Origin: Quillaja saponaria
Taxonomy: Eukaryota; Streptophyta; Magnoliopsida; Fabales; Quillajaceae
Reading direction: 5' to 3'
DNA: 64,000 bases
Assembly (NCBI GenBank): GCA_029379385.1
Contig: CM055613.1
Coordinates: 16,882,001-16,946,000 of the forward strand
The translations under genes were made by a program, and so were the position numbers. The first letter of the stretch is position 1. Each line of letters starts with the position of its first letter. The notes under the pieces were generated by a model, which ran no database searches, was not told the DNA's origin, and saw only the letters and a program-made list of their open reading frames with translations. Shown here piece after piece: positions 12,412 to 23,134 of the stretch.

Positions 12412-12611
12412 GTTTTTTCTTTATTATTATTTATAGGTTAAATATTACAAGTATTAAATACATTAGAAAAACAATACAGAACATGATTTTCTTGATTATC
12501 TCAATCATAATTTTTTGATTGCTTGATTCATGGGCAAAACATGATTTCCTTAATTATTGCTTGATTCATGGTCCTTTGTATAAGTCAATTATTCTCTCTT
12601 GAACGTGTGAG
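12412..12611. other. short AT-rich spacer
   Basis: Lies between the solo LTR and the copia remnant. TTGATTCATGG is repeated at about 12523 and 12562. It may be the 3' untranslated part of the copia remnant. Confidence 0.4.
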
Positions 12612-14255
12612 GAAATTATGAAAGAATCCTTAAATTGGTATGTCCATATAAAGTGTACATGTCCATATTCAATATCTTCTATACACCCCTACAAATTAGG
12701 CTGAGGAGGAGGTAACTAGGTTATAAATTGAGTACACTTATTATGTCCAAAAGGCTTGGTGAAGATGTCGCTCACTTGGTTATTAGAGGACATATATTTA
12801 GTTACAAGAGAACCAAGTGCAACTTTCTCTCAAATAAAATGGTAATCCACCTCAATGTATTTAGTGCGGGCGCAAAAAATAGGATTGATAGTTAAGTGGA
12901 ATGCGTGAATATTATCACAAAACAATATTGGTGATTTAGCTAGATAGAGCCCAAGATCTCGAAATAAGAAGGAAAACCATGTTAAGTCATCATCGGTTGA
13001 TACCATAGCATGTTATTCAGCTTCAGTACTTAAGCAAGCCACTGTTAACTGCTTTTTTGCACTCTACGAGAGGCAATTGCTGTCGAGGTAGGTGCAAAAA
13101 CCAGTACTAGATCATCTTGTAGAGAGATAACTAGCCCAATCAGCGTCTAAAAAAGTGTAGAGATCAAGGGTGCTTTTGGAGATTATAAACTGTAGGACCT
13201 TGTATATATTGAGAAACATAATTGACACTATAAGAGATGTTTGGGCAAGTGAATGTAAGATATAGGATATCACCCACTAAACTATGATAAAGTTGAGGAT
13301 TATCAAATAATGCATTGCATAGGAGAAAGACGATGTTTTTCTGCTTGTGGAATAGAAATTGGTTTACAACTAATTATTTTGGGCCTTTTGTAAAGTGTTA
13401 GAGGCACATTTGAATTGATTAAGAAAGAGACCACCGGGGAACTTTTTCACATCGACTCTAAGAAAATAATGGATATAACCAAGGTTTTTCATGGATAGTT
13501 CTTTTATAGGTTGGCATCAAATAGATGCAAGAGACTTGGGTTTAAGTCTGTAAGAATGATATCACCCACATATAATAATATAAAGATAGTGCCTTGTGTG
13601 GTATAATAAACAAATAATGAGGAATCAATTATACGTCAGAAAAAATGAGTAGACAATAGGAAAAGGCTGAACCTGTAAAACTAAGCACGCCGTACTTGTC
13701 AAAGATCATAAAGAGCCAGTTTTAATTTACAAACATGATCAGGTTGTTGATGATTAAGAACTAGGAGGTTGTTCCATGAAAATTTGTTTAATAAGATAAC
13801 CATTAAGATATGCATTTTTCTATATCAAGTTGACAAATATCCTAATGATGAACCAATGCAATGGCTAGTATGGCACTAATAGTGGCAAGTTTAATCATCG
13901 AAGAGAAAGTCTTTGAAAAATTAATACCTAGGACTTAGTTGTACAATTTGGAAATAGTCGTACCTTAAAATGATCAAGAGTACCATGAAGTTTGGCCTTT
14001 GCCTTGAACACCCATATGCAGCCAACAACATTCATACTTGATTCTCATGAAACAAGTTCCTACTGTCTCATTTTAGTAAAGAGCTGGTAGTTCTTCCTTG
14101 CATAGCTGATGCCCATCCAAGATTTTTGAGGGTAGATTTATTGGTTTTCAGTTCAATGGGTAAAGTGGTGCACATTAGACAATAATCTTGAGAATAGTAT
14201 ATTGGATCAGGTTTCAGGAAACACATGCTACGACGAGACTGTTCAACTAATTGAA
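12612..14255 (-). pseudogene. copia reverse transcriptase/RNase H remnant
   Basis: Minus-strand translation, with many stops and frameshifts, gives in order: a pre-RT linker (KNLGWASAMQ near 14100), the RT start (VVGCIWVFKAKAKLHGTLDH near 14000), a degenerate RT box LLYVGDIILTD at about 13550-13580, the connection motif LYHSLVGDILYLTFTCP near 13280, and RNase H (SAEAEYHAMVSTDDDLTWF near 13010, FCDNI, KYIEVDYHF, SDIFTKPFG near 12760). The YVDD box reads YVGD (13561-13572), so a catalytic Asp is lost. The element's LTRs, gag and integrase are absent; its upstream side abuts the LTR that starts at 14262. It belongs to a different copia lineage from the one at 20590-23689, because both contain the RT start and differ there. 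Confidence 0.82.
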
Positions 14256-14261
14256 ATGAAT

Positions 14262-17200
14262 TGTCATAACTCGATATTGAAAACATGAAATTTGAATAAA
14301 TTGGTGTACTCTTGATCATAAAAATAAATGCAAGTACATGAAATAAATAAACAATATACCTATATATATGCATGAAGAATATATATATATATACACAATT
14401 AATTTAAATTTAGTTAACTTGGATCTTGACTTTATCTTATGTAAATTATGTGATAAGTGAAAAAGTGTGTAAATAAAATAAATTTAAAAAATTTAATATA
14501 TATATATATATATATATATAATTATGAATAAACATGCATCACCAAATTAAAAATTGGATTTTTGACCACACTTTTCATTCTTGTCTTTTCTTTCCTTTAT
14601 TCTTTTTTTCTTTCTTTTTCTTTCTCTTTAAGCCTTCCACCTCCTCTGTTTCTTGTCTTGTACGTCCCCTGCTCTAGAAGACTCGGTGCTTGTTCCTTCT
14701 TGGCCAAGCTCCTCTCCTCCTTCACCATTCTGTTTCTGCAAGCCCCGCTTTTATAACTCCAAGCATGTTAGGTGTGAGCATGGTTGAAACATTGGCTCAG
14801 GCTCCTCTCAATTCTTGTACACCTCCAAAATCATCCTTTGATAATTGAAAGCTTTGAGAACTGGTCATCAAGAAATCTAGGCAATTAATCCCAGTGACAC
14901 CTATCCTTGCCAAAATCCTTGGTATCAATCTATTTTTGTTCTTTGCATTGAAATATAGTGACATAAGTAAGTCTCCTATTGGTTTTGTTCCTCTCTCCGT
15001 GACCCAACTCTTCTCTGTAGGGAATTATCTATTTTTTTTTTGAAGTTAATTTGATACTATTGATGAATAGGGAATGAATTAGGACTCTAGTACCAATTAT
15101 TTGTTTGATCATTGATGGTCTTAATTAATTTATCACCATCAGGTCGTTTAGCAGTAATTAATTAAATAAATAATGAATTTGCTTTGACTTCTCAACATAT
15201 ATTATTTGGGTTGATAAACTAGATTAGAGGGATCAAAATGGTTGGAGAAAGCTGTACAAAATATGAGCTAGTTTGGTGATATTTTTATGCTAAAACTTAC
15301 ATAAATGGGTTAATTTGATGTCGGTCATCTTTTGATCTTAGAAATTGTAGTTACCATTGAAAAAAAAAATGACATATGCTAAAGAAAAAAATTATTGAAG
15401 CTTTATTTAAGCATTCTTTTCCTTACTAGTTATGTTAATAATTGTGCTCCTCCCAAAATTTTCTTTCTATCATAGCAAAAAATTTTCTCAGCAATTTCCA
15501 TATTTTTTTAATGGGATATTTATCATTCAACTTTTAGATTTTGGTGGGAGTCTTGCTTTTGTCTTTTTTAGTTGAATGCTTCGTCTACTATTACAAGCCC
15601 AAGCAGCTTATGTGAATGACTGAGTGACTTGAGAGAGAGAGAGAATGAGGGCAAGAGAAATTCTAATGATAGAAGGTCTAACTAACAGAGGTGTTTAGGT
15701 TAGAGAGGATGAGAAAAATATGCTAGTATTGAACTAATATGTTTTTTTTTTTCCTTCATTACTTTTACTATGTGATTGTGTTGGGTATTTAGGGAAACCA
15801 ATTCAACAAGTATCCAGAGACATTATCTTTTGGCTCGTTCTTTATATCAACAATTATGCCAGTCCAAAGCCATACATAATGATTACTTTGCTCCACAGTT
15901 GGATTAACAGGCGGTGGTAAAGCTAGTTGTTGGATTTGCTCTACTTCACTGGCTAGCTCAGTCTCCAAAAACATTGCCAAGGCAAGGTGGTAGGCCTTTT
16001 GTTTTGCGCTCTTATTAGGAAGAGGCCTTGCCCACTCCATGAAGCATGTTGGAGCAAGTCCTTATACTTCATAGTGCAGCTTGTCTTAGTGGTGACAACA
16101 GCCATTACTTTGCCTTAGTTGGACAGTCAAACTCTAGAACCTATTGTGGATTGGAAGACATATGTGAACGCAAGAGGAAGTGACGAGTAAGATCCATAAA
16201 TTTGTGAGTGGATGACATATTCTTTGGTTGCTAGATTATTGTGTATAATTGTTTATATGTATTTGAATAAATGTGTTTATACTGAGGTAAATAAGAATGT
16301 GTAGTGCTATAATCAAATTATTTGAATTATGCTTGACTTGTGATTTTGTTTGTGTTTGATAAAGGCCAATAAAATTGATTTTTATATACGAAATATAATC
16401 CGGGTGCACCTAAGATACTTTGATTTGATATGTGATTTAAAATATTCAGGTAACTTAGCCCTAGGGGTTAAATATGTACAGGAGCATATATTTTGTGTGC
16501 TAGCATAAAAATTGCCCAATGGAAGGATATATGGTGTGTGGATGATGAAGTTATTCTAATTGTCCATTTGTGTATTGTGATTGCTTTAATTGATTTATTT
16601 GTATAGGGTATTGCATAACTTATGTTTGTTTAATTTTATGTTTTCTATATTTACGTATGTGTAAAATTTAATTGGTTTAGAATTCATGCTATTCTGAAAT
16701 TACTTGATCTCTGTATTCTATTCATGTATTGAGTAATACTAGTACGTTTTTCACTCACTGAGTCGTTGTGATTCACTTGATCTCTGTATTCCTATTCTGA
16801 AATTACTTGATCTCTGTACCCTTTAAGTACGTTTTTCACTCACTGAGTCGTTGTGATTCACTCTTCGCTTATGGATGATTTCTTAGTAATAGGATTCTAG
16901 TACACATCACCGATAAGTAGGTGACTTGTCACTAGCGTGTGGCAAGGTATTTCTTCAAGATCACAAACTTGAAGCCAAAAGCATAGAAGTTTGCAATCAC
17001 TAGGCTTTGGTGTTAGATTTTTGTATAATAGTTTATTCATTATTGTTTATGGTATAAAGTTGAGCGAAGCTCCTTGTGATTATTATGGTCAATGTGAACT
17101 AGTTATATATAACCAAGTATACTGTGTTTTTATTTTGGGCATGCTCTACTTTACAAGGAACCTCTGGTAGAATTTTAGTTAAATTGTTATATGTTTTAGT

Positions 17201-17329
17201 AAATAAGCATTTTCATTTAAATTGTGTTTTCTAAATTTTATTTTTAATTTTCTTTGAATTCGAAGTTTGGGTTACGGAGAGGTGGTTTCCCATTCCTTTG
17301 GCCAGTCATGTCTCCTGTGGGGTGTGACA
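14262..17329 (+). repeat. 5' LTR of the LARD-like element
   Basis: Starts TGTCATAACTCGATATTG, the reverse complement of the far ends of the inverted copies at 12411 and 41148. Ends GGGGTGTGACA at 17329. An (AT)n run sits at 14495-14521, in the position of similar AT runs in the other copies. The left end abuts the copia RT remnant, so the element may have inserted into it. Confidence 0.75.
16691..16870 (+). repeat. imperfect tandem duplication inside the LTR
   Basis: ATTCTGAAATTACTTGATCT starts at 16691 and 16794, and CACTCACTGAGTCGTTGTGA follows in both. The offsets are 103 and 85 bp, so one copy has lost or gained about 18 bp. Confidence 0.8.
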
Positions 17330-17332
17330 AGT

Positions 17333-17344
17333 TGGTATCAGAGC
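17333..17344 (+). other. primer-binding site (tRNA-iMet type)
   Basis: TGGTATCAGAGC is the standard plant initiator-Met-tRNA primer-binding sequence, three bases after the LTR terminus TGTGACA. The minus-strand copy at 34754-34765 carries a two-mismatch version. Confidence 0.85.
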
Positions 17345-17689
17345 TTGGGTTTAGAGGTCCATGATTGCAAATGTGGGACGTTGTTGCATTGTTTGCGTAC
17401 GTTACCTGGAGAGTATGTAGACTTAATGTTACATTCTAAGTCATCCTGAAACTTCAAGTTGTGAATCATTAACGCACTGTTCTTTTCTTTATATAATAAA
17501 TATGCAATGAATTCATCTGTATTTGTTTTAGACACGACGACACATAATGTTCATGTTGCAAGTCGTGTGAGATTGTAGAACATTGACTTTGACCAGGAGT
17601 GTACTAGTCTTTGGTCGTTTATGGCAAGAAATTTAAATTGTAGAGGATTATGGGTGACTTAGTTGGAATCTTAGTTTAGCAACAATAGC

Positions 17690-18250
17690 CTTCACAAAAG
17701 GCAAACCTTCCAATTTAGTTCAACCAAAATTTTGTGACAATTTAATTCGTGCTAAGGAACTCTTGAATTTTTTGAGGCTGTTTTTTTCATGCTAAGAAAC
17801 TTGAGTTTTGAAGTAGTTTCCCTTTGTGTTGAGAAAGCTTGATGTTTTTGGTCTATTTCACTTTGTGCTGGGTAAGTTTGAAGATTTTGAGAAGTTTTCA
17901 TTTCTACTAAGGATGTTGAAGTTTTGAAGCAATTTTAGTTCACACTAACGAATTTTGCAGCTTTGGAAGCAATTTCATTTCATGCTGGGTAACTTTGGAA
18001 ATTTGGAGTAATTTATGTTCATGCTGAGGAATCTAAGTTTTGAAGTAATTTTAGTTCGTATTGAGGAATTTTGAAGCTTTGGAAGCAACTTCATTTTGTA
18101 ATGAGGACCTTTGAAGATTTAGAGTAGTTTTTGTTCGTGTTGAGGAATCATAAAGTTTTGAAACAATTTCACTTTGTGACGAGAAATTTTGAAGTTTTGA
18201 GCAGTTTCACTTCATGGTTAGGAAATATTGAAGCTTTGGAAATAGTATTC
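17690..18250 (+). repeat. degenerate tandem repeat, about 55-60 bp period
   Basis: About ten diverged units share the core TTTTGAAG-TTTTG(G)AAG-CAATTTCA-TTC(G/A)TGCTGAGGAA. No frame stays open across units, so this is noncoding. It lies in the interior of the LARD-like element, directly before a second, different array. Confidence 0.75.
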
Positions 18251-18269
18251 TTTCTTGCCGATGCAATTT

Positions 18270-18925
18270 CTTGGAGATAGCTTAAACTCGTATTGTAGTA
18301 TAGATGTTCTTTTTTTTCTTTTCTTTTTTAACTATGAACTATTGATAGTTTATACTCTTATAATGAAGTATTGATTTTTTTTATTTTTTTTGTAATTGTT
18401 GATCGTTTAGACTCGTATTAAGGAGTATTATATTCTTTTATTTTTGGAACCATTAACAATTTAAATTTTATCAAAGAGTATTGGTATTTTTTTATTTTTT
18501 AGAACATAGACAGTTTAAACTCGTATCAATGAGTATTAGTGTCTTTTTTTTTTGGTAATCATTGATAGTTTAGACTCATATCGATGAGTATTATGTTTCT
18601 TTCTTTCTAGAATCATTGACAGTTTAAACTCATATCAAGGAGTATTGGTGGTTTTTTTTTTTTTTTAGACCGTAGATAGTTTAAACTCGTATCAAGAAGT
18701 ATGTGTTGGTTTTTTTTTTTTTTTAGAACCATTGATAGTTTAAACTCATATAAAGGAGTTTTGGTGTTCCTTTTTTAGAACCCTTGACAGTTTAAACTTG
18801 TATCAAGGAGTATTAATGTTCTTTTTCTTCTTTTTTGGAACCATTGAGAGTTTAAACTTGTATCAAGGAGTATTGGTATTCTTTCTTTTTTTGGAGTAAT
18901 TAATAGCTTACACTCATATCAATGG
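18270..18925 (+). repeat. tandem array, about 57-bp period, about 11 units
   Basis: Units follow the pattern (A)ACCATTGATAGTTTAAACTC, GTATCAAGGAGTATTGGT and a T-rich tail of variable length. Core sequences are well conserved, and the poly-T tracts (up to about 16) account for most period variation. The array is noncoding and sits inside the LARD-like interior. Confidence 0.88.
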
Positions 18926-19189
18926 CAAGAAGTGACAACTTAACAAAAGACACCAATATCTTTTTTGGACTTGATTCTTCATGAAAAAAATGACATAATA
19001 GTATGGATGTAGAGGACTTTTTGAAGCGAGAGGAGACTGAGGTATGGTAGAGTGGTCCCACTTGGCATGCCAGAAATTTGTGAATAACCAATTCATGCCT
19101 AACAATAATAATAAGAAAAGCATATCCAAAACTAATAATTGTTATTATATGTGCCAAACAAATTATGGTACAACCTCTAATACTCTTTA

Positions 19190-19745
19190 CAAGAGAATTA
19201 ATATTATTTCTTCTAATTCAATCTCCTTTATTTGCTTGATTCATGAGGGAATGTATACTTGTTCCGAGATAAATTGATGAATCTATTTCACAACGGCATT
19301 GGGATGGTCATTGAGAAATGTCTTGTGGTCTCTATAGGCCACCAAGCTTGATCGCAGGGATTTGTGACTTACTTAAATCTATGTTGTTTGAAAGAGAAAG
19401 CAAGGGAGCTTCAAGAGTTTTTGTGCCTTGAGTTTTGTGCCTCTGACTTAATATTCTTTACAAGAAAAAAATAAAATCATTTGATTTGATCACCTTGAAA
19501 GATTTGTTTGATCCGAGTTTTATGTATCTTGATAATGGATAAAATGATGAAACTCTTTTAAAACAACATTGTGGATTATCGTTAAGGAAAGTTATTATGG
19601 TCTCCTGCGGGCTTTGGATTTGATAACAGGGATTGTGACTTGCTTGAATCTCTATTATTTCAATGTAGAAAGGCAATGGAGTTTCAAGAGTTTTTGTGGC
19701 TTGAGTTTTATCGTCCATCATTTATATGAGCCCTTTTATAAGAGA
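19190..19745 (+). repeat. diverged tandem duplication, about 280-bp unit
   Basis: Two adjacent segments share ACAACGGCATTG/ACAACATTGTGG, GATC(G/A)CAGGGATT-type text, and CAAGAGTTTTTGTG with (C/G)CTTGAGTTTT, then ends near AGAGAA. They look like an old tandem duplication in the LARD-like interior. Confidence 0.55.
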
Positions 19746-20165
19746 AAGTGGTGACAGGACAAATTTTTGTTGACTAGAGATTATTGAGGTAATTGAAATT
19801 GATTGATTGATTGATATAATTGATTGGTGAGTGATTGAATATTATTGACATTGACTTAAAGATGATTGAAACATGATTGAAATTAATTTGAGAATATTAA
19901 ATGGTGATTAGATTTCAATTTAATCCAATCAACATTTAATTATCCACATAATTACAATTTGTCTTTAATCAATAAAGTAATGATAATTTGTATTCAATTA
20001 ACATCCAATTACTCAAGTATTTTGCTGCAATCATCACTCAATTATACAAGTGATTGAATAATCAACATTTGATTTAGCCAAGTTGCAATATTGAGTCCAA
20101 TCACCATTTAATTGACTAATCAATATAAAATGTTATATTTATTATCAATTAGCCAAAACTAACCA
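19745..20165. repeat. ATTG/CAAT-rich repeat shared with the RLP flanks
   Basis: Rich in ATTGATTG and CAATCAAT words. It shares blocks such as AATGGTGATTAGATTT and GACTAATCAATAT with the RLP downstream flanks near 25730-25920, 34540-34600 and 42550-42730. It is either a mobile repeat or an old fourth copy of that flank. There is no coding content. Confidence 0.5.
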
Positions 20166-20589
20166 ATTAATAAATTTGTAAACTTTTATTGTCTAGACAC
20201 TTTTTTTTTTTTCTTAACATAATTTCATTCATAAACTTTTTATTTATTAGGACTTTACTAAATAAAACCAAATCAGTTTACATACAATAAAATTATTTAA
20301 TTTTTTTCTAGATGATTTTAAAATTGAGAAGTTATGGGTTTTTTTTTTTAAAAATAATAATAGTGGTTGAAAATTCAATATTTATTTTCTTTGCCATATT
20401 AAATCTTAAATTTTGATTTTTTATCGTATTATAAACTTCTAAAACAATTTAATAGATTATCAAATTTAAAACTATAAAATTTGTTTAAATTTGTTTTTGG
20501 AACTACCATATTTGTCTTAGCTGGATTAGCTATAAAAAGTGTAGTTTCACCTCTTTTTGATTCTATCCTAACATTAGGTGCCATAGTAT
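20166..20589. other. AT-rich spacer, nothing recognised
   Basis: Homopolymer-rich noncoding DNA between the ATTG-rich repeat and the truncated end of the minus-strand copia element. Confidence 0.5.
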
Positions 20590-21214
20590 TCATGAGCCTT
20601 ATAATAAATCTTATATATTAGGACTACGTTTTCTGAACCATCAGGGTTAAGTTTTGTTTTGTAGACCCACTCAACTCCAATGTTTCATTTTCCTCGATCA
20701 TTCTTAGTTCTTCATTCATAGGTTGCATCCATTCTTCTTTCCTCGATGCTGCTTTCGAAACTTCCTAGCTCTAAGACAGTATAGTTGCATGTTTCATATA
20801 TTTCATTAATCGATCTCATTCTCCTTGAAGGTGATTTCAGTGCTAGAGTTTTCTTCAGAAGAACTTGGTGACTCTAGAGGAGTTGTAATTGCTTCATCAT
20901 CATTTGCAATTTCTTGTATTTAAGCTGGTGGTTTCCGAATAATTTCTGAGATAATTTTTATCTCTACTTTTTCTTCATCCCAATTCCATGAAGCATTTTC
21001 TTCGAATTCTATGTCTCGACTGATTACCAGCTTCTTCTTTTTTTTAAATTGTAGATTCTATAGCCTTTTGATTGAGTGCTATCCCAAGAATATTCTTTTC
21101 TCGTTTTTATCATCAAGCTTGCTTCTTTTCAATTGCTAATAGATAACGGTATATACTGATTCGGTTCAAAATTTCTTTGGAAGACCTTTATCGCCAAGCA
21201 TCAATTTTGACATC
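20590..21214 (-). pseudogene. copia integrase C-terminal linker and start of RT
   Basis: Low-complexity linker sequence is followed by GVEWVYKTKLNPDGS near 20650-20690, the N-terminal RVT_2 motif. Similarity ends about 60-100 bp later, near 20590, which marks the truncation point. Confidence 0.7.
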
Positions 21215-22137
21215 TCCATTACAATTTTATTTTTCCTTTCAAAATTCTGTTTTGCTCTGGTGCATACATGAGTATCAATTGATGCTCAACTCCTTCATTT
21301 TCACTAATCTTGTTGAATGCATTAGAGGTATATTCAGTACCTTTATCACTCCTTAGCATCTTGATTTTATGGCCACTTTGTTTCTCCACAAGATTCTTGA
21401 ATCTTCTAAATATTTTGAATACTTCGAATCTTTCTCGCATAAAGTAGACCCATGTCATTCTAGAATAATCATCAATGAAGAGAATGAAGTACCTATTTTG
21501 ACTGTCGGTAAGAGTTCTCATAGGATCACAAACATCTGTATGCACGAGCTCTAACTGGTTTCTTAGCTCTCCATGTGCTTTTGGAAGGAAATGACTGTCT
21601 TTGTTGTTTCCCGAGCATGCAACCTTCATAAACTCCTTCAACTTCATTTATGCTTGGGAAATCTCGCATCATCTTCTTTTGATAAAGAGTCTTCAGCCCT
21701 TAAAAAATTGAAAAGTCCAAATCTCTTGTGCCATTGCCACGAATCACACATTTAAGCTTTCATGGCTGTATTTGTAGCATACATCCACTGGAGATGAAAA
21801 TTTCTACTCCTTATTTTACTCGAGCTATCTTCTGGCTTTTATCAATTTTATCATTTATCATGCAAGTATCCCCTTCAAAGTGTAGTACACGGCCATGTTC
21901 CAACACTTAGTAGATTTTGTGCTAAACTAGGAACTAAGAAGACGTCTTTAATAAACTTCACACTTCTTGTAGTTTTGACAGCAATAGTTCCTTTCCTAGT
22001 TACATTGATGCAGTGATCATCTCCTAGTTTAATGATTAATCGACATGATGTGTCGAGCTCTGAGAAGAAACTTTTAGTTAGTGTCATGTGATTGCTACAA
22101 GTACTGCCAATGAGCTCTACATCTCCGCGCTCTTACT
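21215..22137 (-). pseudogene. copia protease region, GAG-pre-integrase and integrase
   Basis: The protease active site reads LIGSTCSNHM (Ile-Gly-Ser-Thr at 22101-22112), where D-S-G is expected, so the catalytic Asp is replaced by Gly. Further on, FIKDVFLVPSLAQNLLSVG marks the end of protease/pre-integrase. The integrase core is open at 21219-21647 (142 aa), with the acidic triad in VHTDVCDP, FIDDYSR and GTEYTSNAF. Stops separate the two parts. Confidence 0.87.
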
Positions 22138-23052
22138 CAGTGTTGACTTGACTTGATCTTTAGAGTAGCTTGCACGATTATTGTCTTTGGAACAACAATT
22201 TTTTTCAATATGGCCAAACCTTTTGCAATGTCAGCATTGCTGTTTCCCGCCATTCCAATAATTTTTCTTGTCATTTTACAAATTCTACATGGAGCATATT
22301 TTTTCTTCCTTTCACTTTGATTTTTATATTTTTCTCCTCCATATGAATTTTTCTCTTGAATCTCCTCCATTATATTTAGACTTTTAAGACCTTATATTAG
22401 TTTTAGACTGAAAGGTACTCTCTAATGATTCTTTAGTTTGCCTACTTAGCCTATTTTCAAAAGTTTCTAGAGAGTCCATTAATTCTGTTACTGATAAAGT
22501 AGATAAATCTTTTATTTCCTCTATTGTGGTAACAATAAGATCAAATTTCTCAGTAACAGTAATTAATATTTTTTCTACTACTTTTTTTATCTAAAATATC
22601 ATCTCCATGAGCTATCATTTGATTAACTATCTCTTTAACTTTTGAATAAAAATCCTTTAAGGTCTTAAAAATTTTCATTTTAAGATTTTCAAAATCCCTC
22701 CTTAAAGATTGTAGTTTAATTGTATGTACCTTAATAATGCCTTAAAATTCCTCTTAAGCATATCCCACACTTCTTTGGCTATAGTTGCTCCAATTATTCT
22801 TGGGAAAATATTTTCTTCCAAAGCCTATTGGATGACATAGAGTGCATATGCTTCCCTTTGCTCATCCTTATTCAATTTCTCTTGTTGAGCATATGTGAAA
22901 GTAGTTCTATCTTATGGAATAGTAATTCCATCACTGACAATATTCCACAAGCCTTGAGACATGAAATATATCTTCATTTTAATACTCCAATAATCATAGT
23001 TTTCACTAGAGAAAATTGGTGGAAGACCAGATTGACTAGATGTAGAAGCCAT
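22138..23052 (-). pseudogene. gag: copia gag, degenerate
   Basis: The ATG is at 23050-23052, about 50 bp inside the LTR. The first residues read MASTSSQSGLPPIFSSENYD and then YWSIKMKIYFMSQGLW, a typical copia gag start, interrupted by a stop near 22920. A CCHC knuckle is present at 22195-22236 (C-x2-C-x4-H-x4-C; CKRFGHIEKNC), but its second position is a TGA stop. Intermediate sequence contains frameshifts. The product cannot be made intact. Confidence 0.85.
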
Positions 23053-23091
23053 AGATTTAGTGAGCTTTCGCCCAAGTATTGAACGAACAAA

Positions 23092-23133
23092 GCTCTGATA
23101 CCAATGTTAGAAAAATTGATAGCTCTGATACCA
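23092..23133 (-). other. duplicated primer-binding site
   Basis: GCTCTGATACCA, the reverse complement of the tRNA-iMet site, occurs at 23092-23103 and again at 23122-23133. Each is followed by TGTTAG, the LTR terminus on the minus strand. A 30-bp tandem duplication therefore copied the LTR end and the primer-binding site together. Confidence 0.85.
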
Positions 23134-23134
23134 C

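Larger units (their letters stand above)
14262..19745 (+). mobile_element. non-autonomous large-LTR retrotransposon (LARD-like): LTR plus interior, 3' LTR not found
   Basis: A 5' LTR of about 3.07 kb (14262-17329) is followed three bases later by a tRNA-iMet primer-binding site, then about 2.4 kb of noncoding, tandem-repeat-rich interior. No gag, integrase or RT motif can be read in the interior. Long LTRs around a noncoding interior fit the LARD concept. The 3' end is uncertain: similarity to an ATTG-rich repeat begins at about 19745 and no second LTR follows. Three related LTRs occur elsewhere in the window in the opposite orientation. Confidence 0.7.
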
